A stretch of 64,000 nt of DNA, taken from Daphnia carinata (taxonomy: Eukaryota; Arthropoda; Branchiopoda; Diplostraca; Daphniidae). This document shows, piece after piece, positions 1-13,028 of this stretch. Positions within the stretch are counted from its first letter, which is position 1. The number at the start of each line of letters is the position of its first letter. The position numbers and the translations under genes were made by a program. The notes under the pieces were generated by a model. That model had not been told where the DNA came from and made no database searches. It saw nothing but the letters and a program-made list of their open reading frames with translations. The stretch is from assembly GCF_022539665.2 (NCBI RefSeq), contig NC_081340.1, positions 8,121,357 to 8,185,356 on the forward strand, read 5' to 3'.

Positions 1-1710
1 GTTTTTCCAATTCCAAAGAAGAAGGCAACTTGTATTGGCCGAGTTACCCACATGTTCTCTATCTATAGCGTTTAATTCAATCGACTTCATTGGCGGATGT
101 AAAGGGCCAACATTTGCGAACGCTAGCTGTCGTGCAAACGCGGCACGTGGCAAATATAAAAGTAGGCTATACGGGAGTTGTGTTTTCAGAATAAGACATT
201 GACGAGTTGCTTTTTTGCGATATGTAGGTCTATCGTTAAGCGTTAACCTGTAGCAATAAAATTGCGGACCTTGACGAGAGCAAATAGGCAAGACAAGTCG
301 TGTATGCCAACACCACTTTCTCTGCGCTGCCGACATAAATGGCGCGATGACCAAACAAATGCCAAAGTGCAATCCACTGTCGGCGCTGCTCGTTTGGCAG
401 GTGCGCGCATCGCTTGTTCGTCCCTGTTTCATCGCATTTCGCTAATCTAATGTAGACAAATGAGATTCAAACAAAGTAAATAACGATGGGAACAGAAGTG
501 TCGCACACATATATATGGCCAATAAAACGTGCAGATGGCAAAAAGATGGACTCGACTTTCGAACGAGTCGGACATGAGTGCACACCCATTACCGTGAAAA
601 ATGAGTCAAAAAAAAAAAATTGCAGACATTACGATGCTGTTTCGACGTCACAGAGACCCTACATGGGGATGCTCGAGCATGTTGTGCATTAAACAATGCC
701 CTACCGTACTTTCACAACCTTTATTCTCCGGTGACAATGAATCTCGTTGCGATAGAGGGGCGGAAAAGAACTCGCACGTACACGGACAGAAACGTCGAGT
801 TTACTTGAGCTGAAAATGTTTGTGTTTATCCACGAGTGGCCTCGTCGGATGCGGACAGCCCTGTGCCATTGTGACGTTGGCGTACGTCACTGACCAGGTC
901 TGGTATTCGATACGAGGCAAAGCGCTGGACTAATAGAGAGTCTTGACTGCAGTGTGCCAAAGGCGACGGTCTTCATCCTCTTCGCCCAGGGTGTGGAATG
1001 AAGGGAGAGAAAACGGTGTCTGTGGAACGGGGCGAGTGGCAGTCGAGATTTGCCCAATCACGTTGATGCTGCGTGACAGCAGTCATGATCATCATTCATC
1101 ATCATGCAAAACGTGTGATGAAGACGGAGCAAAAGCAAGTTTGCAGTACTCTTCGGTACCAGGATAAAAACAACATTTCAATTTTCAAACAAAACAAAAA
1201 AAAATGAGATTCGTTATTCCGCGTGTTCTACTTTTGCCTACGTCCGCAGGTGTCGCTATCTCACTGCCCTGCCACTACCGTCATCCGACGTCATTCCCTT
1301 TTTTTTTTTTCTCTCCTTTTTTTCTCCTTTTTTTCTTTCTTTATTCTCGTTTTGGCTTGCGCTTTTTTCGGCCACTTTTCGTTCTCTCGTACCTTCTTCT
1401 ATTGAATTGCTTTTTTTGCCTCCGCAGCCAACGTGTATAGCCTCGTTCTGCACCTCCTGCTTTGCTACAACAAACATCGGAGGGAGGAGCTCTGTTTCAC
1501 ACTTCACCTGCGCCACGCAGCCAGCAATGCTACGTCGCTCTTAAGCGAGTGCGCAAGTCTATAAAGTCTATAAAGAAAAGGAAAAGAAAAAGAAAAAGAA
1601 AAAAGAGAATTCCCGCTTGCGCCAGGCCGAGCTCCTCTGCCGCCGTTTTCGGTTGTTGGGCTGCAATTCGCTCGTCAGCTCAGGAAGAGAACGACAGCGT
1701 GCGCGACGGC
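1..1710. other. Intergenic sequence upstream of peroxidase A
   Basis: I see no supportable gene here. Open frames are short, have no recognisable family sequence and several arise from Lys/Phe-coding homopolymers. The stretch carries T-rich runs near 1300-1340 and an AAAAG-type purine run near 1573-1604. It probably holds the distal promoter of peroxidase A. Confidence 0.5.
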
Positions 1711-1717
1711 TATAAGA
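1711..1717 (+). promoter_or_regulatory. Possible TATA box of peroxidase A
   Basis: TATAAGA lies about 330 bp upstream of the proposed start codon at 2047. A transcription start near 1740 would give a 5' leader of about 300 nt. The assignment depends on the first-exon model and is tentative. Confidence 0.3.
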
Positions 1718-2046
1718 CCAACAGGTCCGGCTTTCCTTACTGACCATTCCATTTCATCTCCGACTGGGCACGCACGTTCCAGCCTGTTCCAGCTATCCAG
1801 TGATGGTTTAGTCTGCCCCCTTCTCGAAGTCTGTCAGTATCAAAGCTTCCAATCTTCGCAACAAACAAAGTGTCTATTCAAATCGTAGGCAGCGCTTCGT
1901 TTTGTTTTGTTTTTTCTTCTTTTTAACCGAGACGCAATAAAAACAAAAACAAAAACGACAACGGAAAAAAAAAAGGAAAAGTTTGAAAACAAAACAAAAA
2001 GAAAGTGCGAGTGGAATTGGGCGAGACATCGTGGCGGATGCGCACC

Positions 2047-2647
2047 ATGATTGGCCAAACAAGGTAAGACAAACTTCTTCTTTTCTGCCGCTTCATTACA
2101 TCGGACGTCGGTTTTCTATGCTTCAGTGGTCAGCGGTTACCTAATCGAATTTCCCTCGCTGATTACGTTTGACCAGCATAAAACCAGAGCTGAATTGATT
2201 AAAAAAAAAAAACGTTTTCGCTATTCTCCATTTGTGCAAACGGTAAAGACAAAGACGCAACGCATTACGCTACACACAACTTTGACATACCGTTTGGGAT
2301 AAATGCAGAAACGATTCACTTTAGTCAACGCTGGAAAAGACAAGGCGGCCGCGCTCATTTCAATACGTCCCACAAACTACCAGCGGGATGAATAGTCGCT
2401 GACATATGTTTTAACGGTTATGTGTGACGTACGCGTTTCTTGTCCGTAGTATTCGCTCATACATAGTCGCGAGTGTAGTAGGAAATAAATAACAAACGGC
2501 GGCGCATGTCACGCACGGATTAGTCCCAACGGCTGTGTAGAAAACAAACGACCACGCGGGGAAAAGAGCACCAGGTGGACGCCATGGTCGAACGGATATT
2601 AACATAAAAAAAAAAAAAAACGAGCAGGCCAAAGACGATATAGGGGC

Positions 2648-2687
<40 letters not shown>

Positions 2688-5600
2688 AGAGAAAAACGGT
2701 ACATTAGCCGAACGTGATTCAGACACAACATGAAGACGGTGTTAATAACTTTCGTTCTATGCGAACGATACTATTTCATTTGTTCCATGTTTCCTCGTTC
2801 AAAAAAAAAAAAGAAAAAAAAGAAAAAAAAAGGAAGAGACAGGAATGAGAGACGGAAACAAATGCCAAGCATTTCAAGTGTTTTTGCAGTAAAACGAAGA
2901 GGAAAACAGTTTTCCTTCTACACGTCATTTTACTGACCGAGCTACGCATTCGAGCACGAAGAAAATGTCATCGTGACAAAAAAAAATAAATAAAAAAAAA
3001 TAAAATAATAGAAGAGACATCGCGCAAGTTTCCCGTCTTCCGCTTTCGCCCATTACTCGTTCTTCTGCAATTCCCTTTCCTTCCTAAAGTCACTTCTTTT
3101 TGTTTGTTTGTTTTTTCTTGCCTCGATCGACCGTCGTGAGAAAACAAAGCAAAAGGACAAGAAAAATAAAAGAAGACAGAGGCGAGTGTGCCGTTATTAA
3201 AATGCATCTCGATACCAGTTCATTCGGTGTAGACTATAGTTCCCATCTGGTAACGTTGGCCGACTGGCCTATTTTCTTAGCACATCAGCGCCATTAGAAA
3301 AGCCTTAAAGCTCTTGACTGGATAATGGGTAAACAACAGGTGCAAAACTATAAGAGTAAACGAACGAGAACCGTTAAATGAATTCCATTTCATTCCGTCC
3401 GTTGGGCCTGACCTCAGACAATTTTCTCGCCCATAAACAAAAAGAAAAAACCGATCACCTGCGAGACTCGAGAGTTTCAAGTTTTTTTTTTTGTTTTTTT
3501 TTTTTAGTGGCCATTACGTGGGGCCATTTGAATAGAAAACCCGAATTTTTTATGAATTGTACTTTTTATTGTACGGATGTGATGTTCTTCTGTCTGAATG
3601 AAACAAGAGAAAAATGGCTCGTTTTAAAGTCGTTCCGACATGTTGCCCTCCCACAGAAATGAATTCAATTCTTTCCCAAACAAAAAAAAAAAAAAAAAAG
3701 AAACGATTTAGCTCAACGACTTCTTATTTTGATATTATTATTTTGGTTCAATTTTTTCTCCTTTATTTGCGTGAAAGCAATTCCGGGTTCGTGCAGGTGA
3801 GAAAAAGTTCTAGATAGCCCACAATGCGCAACGTTTAACGCTGTGCTTATCAAAAATGGTGTAATAAATTGTGAACTACCTGTATAAAAAAACAAACAAA
3901 AAAACAAACAAAAAAAAAAACAAAAAAAAAAAAATGCGTCGGCTAATGCCTTTTGTGAATTCCGTCAGTTAAAATATCATTTTAGAAAGCGGTGGCCGAC
4001 ACTCCCACCAATCCGGACGTGATTGTTGCGGCCAGCTGCGAAGCCAGAAGCCAGATAGTGATGCGGCGGTATCATGCGCTAATAATTTCTGCACAACAGC
4101 AAATAATACGCACAGACAGAAATGATGAAAAAAGCATTTCAGACAGTGCTGATGACGCAACGTTTTTGGCCTGCGTCACGTCCGCGCTGGTGACGGGGAG
4201 AGAAAAAAAAAGAAAAAAAAAAAAAAAAAAAAGACTGACAAAAGTCAGGGGAAAATTTCTACAAAAACCAAATTGAAAGATAGTTTCCCCACATAAATTT
4301 ACTTATCCGATACGTTCCGCTCAGTTGAATCGACGCATTTTTCTAAATGTCAATAGACACAAGAATTCACCTGTCGGACAGACAAATCGTTGGTCGTCAT
4401 CGACTCGACCTTTGCCAAACGCAAATTTCGACACGACAAAATGAAAAATGAATAAAAATGACCGTAAGAAGAAAACGGTTTTTTTGTTTCGTTTTTTTTT
4501 GGGCACAGACTACGAGAAAAAAAAAATGTCACGCTCACGGAGACGCATTCTTCACAACAGCGATTAACTATTTTGTTGAAAAGAGTATAGATTCTTTTGA
4601 AATGAGGTACATATTTAAAGCAAAGCAAATGCAATTGTAAAGCAACGCGAGAGAAAGTCATCTCTTCAATCAAATTGTCTTTTCCCACTGCAATTGAATA
4701 GCAACAAAAATGGAAGTTAAAAAAGCCTTTTCATTTTTTTCAAGAGCTTGTCTAGTCAAGTGCGTTGGTCTCTCTTTACTTGTTTCACTTGTTGGCGTAA
4801 GAGTTTCCACTCCTCCTACCCTGCCGCGATAAATGGGGGATTTTTCTTTTTTTAGAAACTACTGGCTATCCTTGTTGTCTGTCTGTCTGTCTGTCTTTCT
4901 TTTCTTTTTTTTTCTTTTTTTTTCTTTTTTTTTTAAACCGCTTATCTTGTTCCGACATTGGAAACAATAGCCGGGTGCTATAGGTCGAATCTATTGAGGT
5001 CCTACCAGTCCATGTCCAGGTTGCCGTTGTTTGTCCGTCTTGTACACGCTTTTTGTGTCCTAATGCGCAGACACGGTTTCGTTGCATTGCCAGAGTTAAC
5101 TGACCCCATAACCGGCGGCGTATCAAAGAAAAGAAAAATCTATCGCGAACATGCAATCGCCCGAACGCGCGAGTTTCTCGTTTCAAATGAAAAACTGGGA
5201 AAAAGTAAACGTCCCGCAGACAGAGGGCTCCACTACACTGTTCCAGATGCATCTTTCTCTTTCGTCCGTAAACGCGTTCGATATCGTTTTAGTTGGTTGG
5301 TATTTCGTCCACACAAAAATTAGAACGCATTGATTAATGATTAAGAAACGGATGATGACAATGATTCTCAATTGTTTTTTTTTGTTTTTTTCGGCATAAA
5401 GATTACAGTGGATCGTTGTTGGATTAGTGATGAGCCTCGTCGGTGTACAGCCGCAGCCTCAACGCTCTTCGCAAACACTATGGAACGTCCCAGCGCACCC
5501 TAACGGGATCCCTCATCAACTTCATCGACCGTCTCCTGCAAAGCACCAGGGTGCGTTCCAGCAGACCAGAAACCACATGACACGTCAAGATGGCGACAAC

Positions 5601-8396
5601 TGCGCAATGAACATACCTGGACGCAATGGGTCAGTGACTTTTCCCCTCAATGTCGGCAAGTTCTCATGGTCTCTTTTCTTTTTTTTTCTTTTGCCAATTA
5701 ACGACAAAAGTGCGGACGGGCTATTTTTGCCAATCAGGGAGAGGAAAAACAAAAACAAAAAACAAAAAAAAAAACAAAAAAAAAAAAGGGCTGCGTGTAA
5801 TGTTGCAACGCCTTTCGCACTCAACAAGTGACGTGACCCTGTCTGACAAAGCGCTGAAAGCCAAAATGAAATAGAACAAAGTGAAAAGGCTAAACAAGTG
5901 GTAAAAGGTGCAGGGGAACTGGCACGTCATGAATGCCTAATGCTGAGCATACATTGAAGTCGATGTTTACGCTATTTGGTAGAAAATAACAAAGTTCGTA
6001 AAGAAGGCCGGCAAGTTAGAAGCCAAGAAAGCTTCTTCACGTTCAAACACGAGAGGAATTGAACAATCCAAAGTGAATGTAAAAATGATTTCCCGAAAGT
6101 CAAAGCGGATGCCATCAAACTTGTTTTTTTTTCTATTCCCCCTCCTCTCAACTCAATTCTAATGGCGCAAAATGAAAGGAAGAAAAAAGTAACTTTAATC
6201 GCTCAACTTTGATTTTTGTTTGTTCTTTTGAATTTGTGGTGTAGGAGAACTTCGTGCGTGACGTACGAGTCCGTCAATGTGGCTTTCAACTCGGCCAAGC
6301 AGCGGATGAACTTAGCCGGACCTAAAGGCCGTTCCATGACCGATATTGACGTCGACCACTTGGGTCAATTGTTGGTGGAGACGAGCCGCAGTTTGGCTAG
6401 AGAGTGAGTAATTAACACTCAAATAAATACGCAAACTTTCACTCGTACCCGCCACCCCCGACTATAAAATAAAGTGTGGGGTTGGGAGGGGTTGGTAAAA
6501 CCGACCGCTGAATCGACATTGAGGAAAACAATTTCACACGCGTGACTAAGTCTGAACATTTTCATGAATGATGCAAAGGTACAACTTAAACGCCGACGCC
6601 ATCCATAACGCCCTGCCTTTAATCGACACTGGACGGACGATTATCGATCGGTTCTGCCCGGCTTACCTCAAGAGACCCAAGTGCACCGTCAAACGCTACA
6701 GAGAGTACAACGGCATGTGCAATAATCTGGATCACCCGCACTGGGGCGCCACTCTGTCCTCTTACCGACGTCTATTGCCGGCCGATTACGCAGACGGTAA
6801 GAAAGTGAACGTCAATTTGATCGAAGAACAAAGTCAAGCTCTCTGAAATCCCTTCTGTCCTAAAACAAAAACAAAAACAAAAACAAAAAAAAAAAAAAAC
6901 AAAAACAAACAAAAACAAAAACAAAAAAAGAAAAGCAGACCGCGATTGAAACAACACATTAGGGCAAAGAGAGCGAAACAATCTGGTACGGTTCAATGCT
7001 AAACAGATAGAATGTCTTCGTCATTCACCTTGATCGCATTCGAATGGCGTGTTCAAATTGAAATAGAGTTTTTCAAGAGTTGTATCGAATATTTTATTTA
7101 TACGTTGTTTCCCTTGCGATGGATGAACAGGCATTAGCGAGCCGAGGATTTCCGCGACGGGCAAAGAGCTACCGACGGCGCGCTACGTCTCAGCCGTTAA
7201 TCATCGCGATTACGGCTTTCACGATCACGCAGTCACCGTCTACCTGCCCGCCTGGGGTCAGCTGATCGATCACGATATGGCACTCGGTGCAGAGAGTAAA
7301 GGTACACAAGACGTTTCGGCCTTTTCCTTTTCAAATAAGACGCGCGACAAGTGATGATCAACCAGAAATGGCGCGACGAGCAACATCGTCACATTAAAAC
7401 AGCGTGGTACTTTCACTTCTGCTGGCTCTTTTTATGGTATCTCATTCACGTCCGGGTTATGGCTTTGCAGAAAGGTAATCGTACGTCACCCTGACATTCC
7501 AAAATAAATTTAACGATAAAAAAGGGCAGCGCAAAAAGCGCCAACGAAAACAATTTCTTGTCGAGTCATGATCATTCGTCAGCTGAGACTGGGCCATACA
7601 ATGGTGGTAATACTGAACGATGAGGAGAGAGAGAGAGGAGAGGAAAAGAAAAAAAAAAAAGAAAAAAAAGGGGAAAGTTTTGCTAAATCTTTAATCACTT
7701 GGAATGGTTTTTTTGTTTTGTTTTAATAGAACCAGAGACGGATGCTGAGCCAAAATGCTGCGACAAGGCACCCGAGCAACGCCATCCGGCCTGTTGGCCA
7801 ATCGAAATCCCGCACGATGACCCGTTCTACTCGAATTTCGGACGCCGTTGCATGGAATTTGTCCGATCGGCCACTGGACTCTCGGAAAATTGCAAATTAG
7901 GTGTGTACCCAATGGAGGGAGAAAAAAGTTTTAAAAAACCGAACAAAAAACTCGGGACTGTCCCGTTTCCCCCTTCAACCGCACCGTTCTCTTTTTACTG
8001 GAACGCGTGCGTGCAACTGTTTGCAAACCTCGTCAAGACGGTAGAAAGAGACGCATAACGTCACTTTATTCGGACACTTTGGGAAGGGGAAAGAAAAAAA
8101 AAAAAAAAAAAAAAAGGTTTTCGGTGGTTGCTATCCACGAGAAGGCAGGTTCTCAACATGGCGCAAAATTTAAACATACAAAACAAACAATTCAAATTCA
8201 GATAAACACACAAATTCAGATAAACACACGTGAATTCGAATGATTCACGGTGACGAGGCAATAAACATCAAAATGACTTGTCTCTTAATCAATCAACAAG
8301 TCACAAAGGAAACAGAAGAAACAAATTGAGCTGATGTCATTGCACCGATTCCTTGCCATTGACAAACTAATCGAAATAATTTCTTTTGAAAAATAC

Positions 8397-8427
<31 letters not shown>

Positions 8428-10679
8428 TCCCCGCAACACGATGAATATTATAACGAGCACGTTGGACGCGAATTTCATTTACGGATCGTCAAAGGAAACA
8501 GCGGACAAGTTACGTCGATATCAGGGCGGACTTCTCAAAAGCAACTCGGCTAACCATCACCTCGGACTCAAAGACTTGTTGCCACCGAAATTGGAGAGTC
8601 CCGACGCCGGATGCGTCCGCCCAAACAAGGACTCTTATTGTTTCCTAGCCGGTACATTTCAATAGATTCTGATTCATTTTTAAGAAGATCAAAATAAAAG
8701 AAAAAGATGGAACGCTTTTGGATCGCAGGAGACAGTCGAGCCAATCAGCAAGTGATGCTAATTGCCCTTCACACGATTATGATGCGCGAACACAACCGCA
8801 TCGCCGTCGAACTGGGATACATCAATCCACACTGGAACGATGAAAGAATCTATCAGGTACTCGCAAATGGTCTTTACTCTTGTCAACTGTCAACTGTCAT
8901 TGATTTTGACTTTGACAGGAAACGCGTCACATCATGGCCGCCATCGTTCAGCAAATCACCTACAACGAATTCCTGCCTATGGTTCTCGGCAAGGATTTGA
9001 TGTATCGTTACGGTCTCCTCCTCAGCAAACAAGTGAATCCCATAGTTTGACAGAAAAAAAAAAAACAAACAAACAAAGAAACAAATGAAATTCTCAAATG
9101 AAACGAAAATTTGCGCACAGGGTATGGGATCTTTCTACGACCCAACGGTGGACCCAACCATCCCGGTGTCCTTCTTCGCGGCCGCTTACCGCTTCGGCCA
9201 TTCGCTGATCCCGTCCACCATCGAACGGTGGAGCGTCACTCATCAATACGTGGGAGCCAGGCGGCTGAGCGAAATGCTGTTGAATCCGTTCGACATGTAT
9301 GGACCAGGAACGTGTGACCAATACCTGGCTGGTTTCATGAATCAAGTCTCGCAAGCTGTCGACGATTCCGTCACAGGAGAGGTGATTTCAATTGCTTTAT
9401 GTAACAATGTGAGGGACGTAGGCGAGCAAAACGATCGAAATGTTCAATCAAGTGCAACCGCTCGTATACGAAGTTTTGGTGTCACATCAAAATTCGTAAC
9501 GAAAAAAAAACAAAAAACAAACAAACTAATTAAGAAAAGTCTTGAAAATTCAGAAATGTTGACTGAAAAACGTTTGAATTGGAATGCAGTTGACGAACCA
9601 CTTGTTTCAAGAAGGCCAAAATAGATGGGGCGCGGATTTGGCATCGCTCAACATGCAACGCGGCAGGGACCACGGGTTGCCGTCGTACAACGCCTACCGA
9701 CGCTATTGCGGTCTGTCGCCCGCACGGCACTGGGACGACCTGGCCGGCGTCTTCACCAACGACACGCTGCAGCGGTACGTCAAGATCTACGCCACGCCCG
9801 ACGACATCGATCTGTGGTCGGCCGGCATCTCCGAGCGCCCTTCACCGGGCAGCATGGTCGGGCCAGTCTTCGGTTGCATCATGGGCGAGGCGTTCAGAAA
9901 CTTGCGCTACGGCGACCGATTCTGGTACGAGAACGGCGGTTGGCCTAGTTCCTTCACGCTAGGTAAAAACATTCAAAACTCATTCGGGTTTCCCCCCCCC
10001 CCATACTATTGGGGGTGCTAGTGGGTTAGAATGATAAGTGTCTACAAATGAACAGCAAAAAAAAAAACAAAAAAAAACAAAAACAGTAACGGTAGTTAAA
10101 TAATCAAACATCGGCTAAAAGCGATCGATAGGACATGGTATAGAACAAATGGAACTAACGAAATCAAACAAATGGACTGTGTCTCAACACCGACCTTGGG
10201 ACATTGGGTTGCATGCCTTCGTTCTTGGACGGTTAATGTTTGCTTCACGTTCTTATAGACTACGTCGTAGAAAATTATTCATAGATGGTCGCCTAATACA
10301 TCGCATTCCTTTGTTGTTGTTTTTTTTTTCCCCCTTTCGTCGACTTTGACGCAATTAGCCCAATTGAACGAAATCCGAAAAGTGAAACTGTCCCGCATCG
10401 TCTGCGACAACAGCGACAACATCGAGAGCGCTCAAATTTACGTCATGGTCCTCCCAGACCCAAAAGTGTAAGTCGCTCACCCTCTTTAGACGTCGAGTAG
10501 AAGACGACCTTTGCACGCAATCAAATAGTTGAATGAAATATGTCAATTTGTGAAAAACCCGACAGGAACCCACGTGTCCCTTGCAGGAGCTCCATTCTTC
10601 CACGCATCAATTTGGAACATTGGCGAGACGCGGGCGAACAGCAACCAAGTTACAACAACGTACGTCCTTACGGCTAAAT

Positions 10680-10716
<37 letters not shown>

Positions 10717-11947
10717 AATCCGAGGCCTTTATTCTATTCTCTTTCGTTATTTGTTTATTTTTAGACCAATTTTATTCGAAAGGGGGAATTAGAAAAAAAA
10801 ACAAAAAAAAAACAAGAAAAAATAAGTAAAAATAAGTAATTTACGATAGGGCAAAAAATTGCAATTCTACGCTCGTTTCCCAATAGTTTGAACCATTTCT
10901 GTCCGCTATTTGCACATCGTTGACTGGGCTTGTGTGTCATTGGTTGCTATCCTCCCGAAAGAAAAAAGAAAAAAAAAAAAAGAAAAGCTCTTGGAGGCTG
11001 CTGTATTCGATGATACGCATCACTTGCTCATAAAGTAGTTGTAACGGGATCGAAATGGAAGCAAAAGAAGCCCCCAAACGTAGCAGTCGAGCGTGACAAA
11101 CAAGTAGACAACGAAAACACGTAGCACACACACAGACACACACACACACACACGCACGCACATAGAAAACTATTACCCTCTTCTTTGCTCTCAGCGAGAG
11201 AAAGATGACATTCAAGCACCGCAGCCACACCGACCCAGATTTGTTTATTTTTTTCCTCGTCCTAACAACAATGATGTTCTTCACAATTTCATAGTCCATT
11301 TCTTTTCCATGCCCTGTACGAATGTTTTCTCATCTTCCTATTCCTTTTTTTTTTTTATTGGCATCTCTACGTTTATTTTTACATGTACTTGACACGAACG
11401 ACCGTTGACTACCATTGACTGACCGACCGACCGTAACGAAATATTGAAACGGCAAACGTCATGGCTCCATTGGATTCCATGAACGGACGACTGGACTCAA
11501 TCACAGGACGAGGGACACGGTGAAATCGACGAACTCGTTGTGCCCGTTCATCCCTACGAAACCGAGCAGCTCTTTCAAGTTCCACCTGCTTTCCAGCAGC
11601 TACAAGACGAAGCCTTGTCATTCGATGAACCCAATTATCCTCCAGATCCCAATCATCAAAGCCATCCTCAATCCCAACCAGAAGTCTATCACCCAGAACC
11701 TCATGCGCCTCATCCAACCCGACCGCCTAGAGTTCCTCCTCCTCCTCCTCCTCCTCCTCCGATTCCCGCCATCTTCCCCGTCTCCGGCACAGGTGGCGTC
11801 CTTTATCTTCCCGGCCATCATCAGCAAGGCGGCAATCAAAACTACGGCCGTCCTCATCCGCCGCCGGGCTACCATCACGTGCGCCGTCCTCCGCGGACCC
11901 GCGTCAAATCCCACATTTTAGGCAAATTACTCAAGCTGAAAGGTTGA
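2047..11947 (+). CDS. Peroxidase A: secreted heme peroxidase, peroxinectin/chorion-peroxidase-like, with Pro/His-rich C-terminal tail
   Basis: Predicted secreted heme peroxidase (H2O2-dependent oxidation, for example of tyrosine). Exons: 2047-2063, 5402-5629, 6245-6403, 6579-6796, 7131-7301, 7730-7900, 8427-8651, 8729-8856, 8919-9032, 9121-9381, 9590-9962, 10359-10467, 10566-10659, 11507-11947; 902 aa. Exon 1 reads MIGQTR and splices in phase 2 to a hydrophobic signal segment (WIVVGLVMSLVGV). The peroxidase domain starts near YREYNGMCNN. By alignment to mammalian myeloperoxidase, distal Gln251/Asp254/His255 lie in WGQLIDHD, catalytic Arg400 in GDSRANQQ, proximal His504 in YRFGHSLIP and Asn585 in NMQRGRDHG. 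The myeloperoxidase heme-linking Glu is Gln403. From residue 757 a tail absent from B and C is rich in Pro, His and Gln, with a nine-proline run and a basic end. The first exon, 3.3 kb upstream, and the tail exon rest on splice and phase fit only; the middle is very secure. Confidence 0.86.
2651..2684 (+). repeat. Poly(A) tract, 34 bp
   Basis: Uninterrupted A run inside the first intron of peroxidase A. No target-site duplication or retroposon body is evident beside it. Confidence 0.95.
4876..4895 (+). repeat. (TGTC)5 microsatellite
   Basis: Five tandem TGTC units, followed by T-rich runs, in the first intron of peroxidase A. Confidence 0.9.
10682..10712 (+). repeat. Poly(T) tract, 31 bp
   Basis: Uninterrupted T run in the last intron of peroxidase A, shortly after the donor at 10660. 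Confidence 0.95.
11124..11160 (+). repeat. (AC)n microsatellite
   Basis: Imperfect AC dinucleotide repeat with CACG interruptions in the last intron of peroxidase A. Confidence 0.85.
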
Positions 11948-12278
11948 TCTTATTATTGCCTGATGCGCAAGAGGATGAAAGAAAAAAAAAAAAAAAAAAA
12001 AGAAACAGCAAAAAAAAAAAAAAAATAATAATAATTAAATCGAAGGCACGGAGACGGCGTACACGCGTGAAGACAAAAGAGTGGAACAACAAAACCAGGC
12101 TGTGGAGAAATTTCAATTGGAAAAATAAAAAGAGGCAAAGAAAAGAAAAGCGAAGACGACTAATAGACTAGACAACTCATTTTTTTTTTTTTTTTTTCTG
12201 TTTCATGATTCGTGATTTTCAAAAAAGGGAAAAGGAAGTAGAGAAAAAAAAAAAAAAAAATTTATACCCGGTGTGTCA

Positions 12279-12284
12279 AATAAA
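12279..12284 (+). terminator. Probable polyadenylation signal of peroxidase A
   Basis: AATAAA about 330 bp after the stop codon at 11945-11947, inside TCAAATAAAATATG. It is the best-placed consensus signal downstream of the gene. Confidence 0.5.
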
Positions 12285-12882
12285 ATATGAAATAACCAAA
12301 AGTTGTGGCTTGATTAACCAGTCCTCGCATGAACTGGTAGAAGAAAATAGGCTAAAACAGAAATCGAGGAGCTTCGTGCTGCCATTAGTTCCGGACGTCA
12401 AAGCAATCACCTTCAGAATTTATAAATTGATGTGCAGCTCGATTATCTCGTCTTCTTTTGCGCTCTTCCGTCTGCCTTAACGATTGGTTTTTCTTCACTG
12501 AAACGCTGGCGGCGTCCAATTATTTGCATTTTTGGGTTCGTCAATAAATCAAATGTTGCCCTATAGCCCTATGGTGAGATGACGAATTTCATTCCAGACG
12601 CAGAGTTCGCAGCCACAACACACATTTCGCGATTGGACATGGGGCCAGTCGCGACGACGATGATGGAAAAAGAAAAAAAAAATAAAAAAATAAAAAAAAA
12701 ATAAAAAAAAAGTAGGCCATCCTTGCCGCTAACGCCGCAACCCACCACCACAACTGACACCACCAGATGGGCTCAACACCACAGCCTCTGAGCCTTCAAA
12801 ACCCAAAATCGAGCAGATGGGTGCATAGTTCTCAATTGAAAACAACTATGCATCCATCGCCAATAGGCACATTGTTTCAGTA

Positions 12883-12885
12883 AAA

Positions 12886-12920
<35 letters not shown>

Positions 12921-12921
12921 A
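12883..12921 (+). repeat. (AAAT)n microsatellite
   Basis: About nine tandem AAAT/TAAA units in the spacer between peroxidases A and B. Confidence 0.9.
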
Positions 12922-12990
12922 AATAGAATAGAGCAGCATTAAAAATGCGCATTCATACGGGCAACTAAAAACGATCACCACCAAGAGATG

Positions 12991-13026
<36 letters not shown>
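12991..13026 (+). repeat. Poly(A) tract, 36 bp
   Basis: Uninterrupted A run in the A-B spacer, about 70 bp after the AAAT repeat. Confidence 0.95.

Positions 13027-13028
<2 letters not shown>

Larger units (their letters stand above)
2064..5401 (+). other. Large first intron of peroxidase A
   Basis: A 3.3 kb intron between the proposed six-codon first exon (donor GTAAGA) and the signal-peptide exon (acceptor ATAAAG). No gene is visible inside. It is full of poly(A)/poly(T) runs, including 34 A at 2651-2684, and a (TGTC)5 microsatellite at 4876-4895. Many short frames here are Lys- or Phe-rich translations of these runs. Confidence 0.5.
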
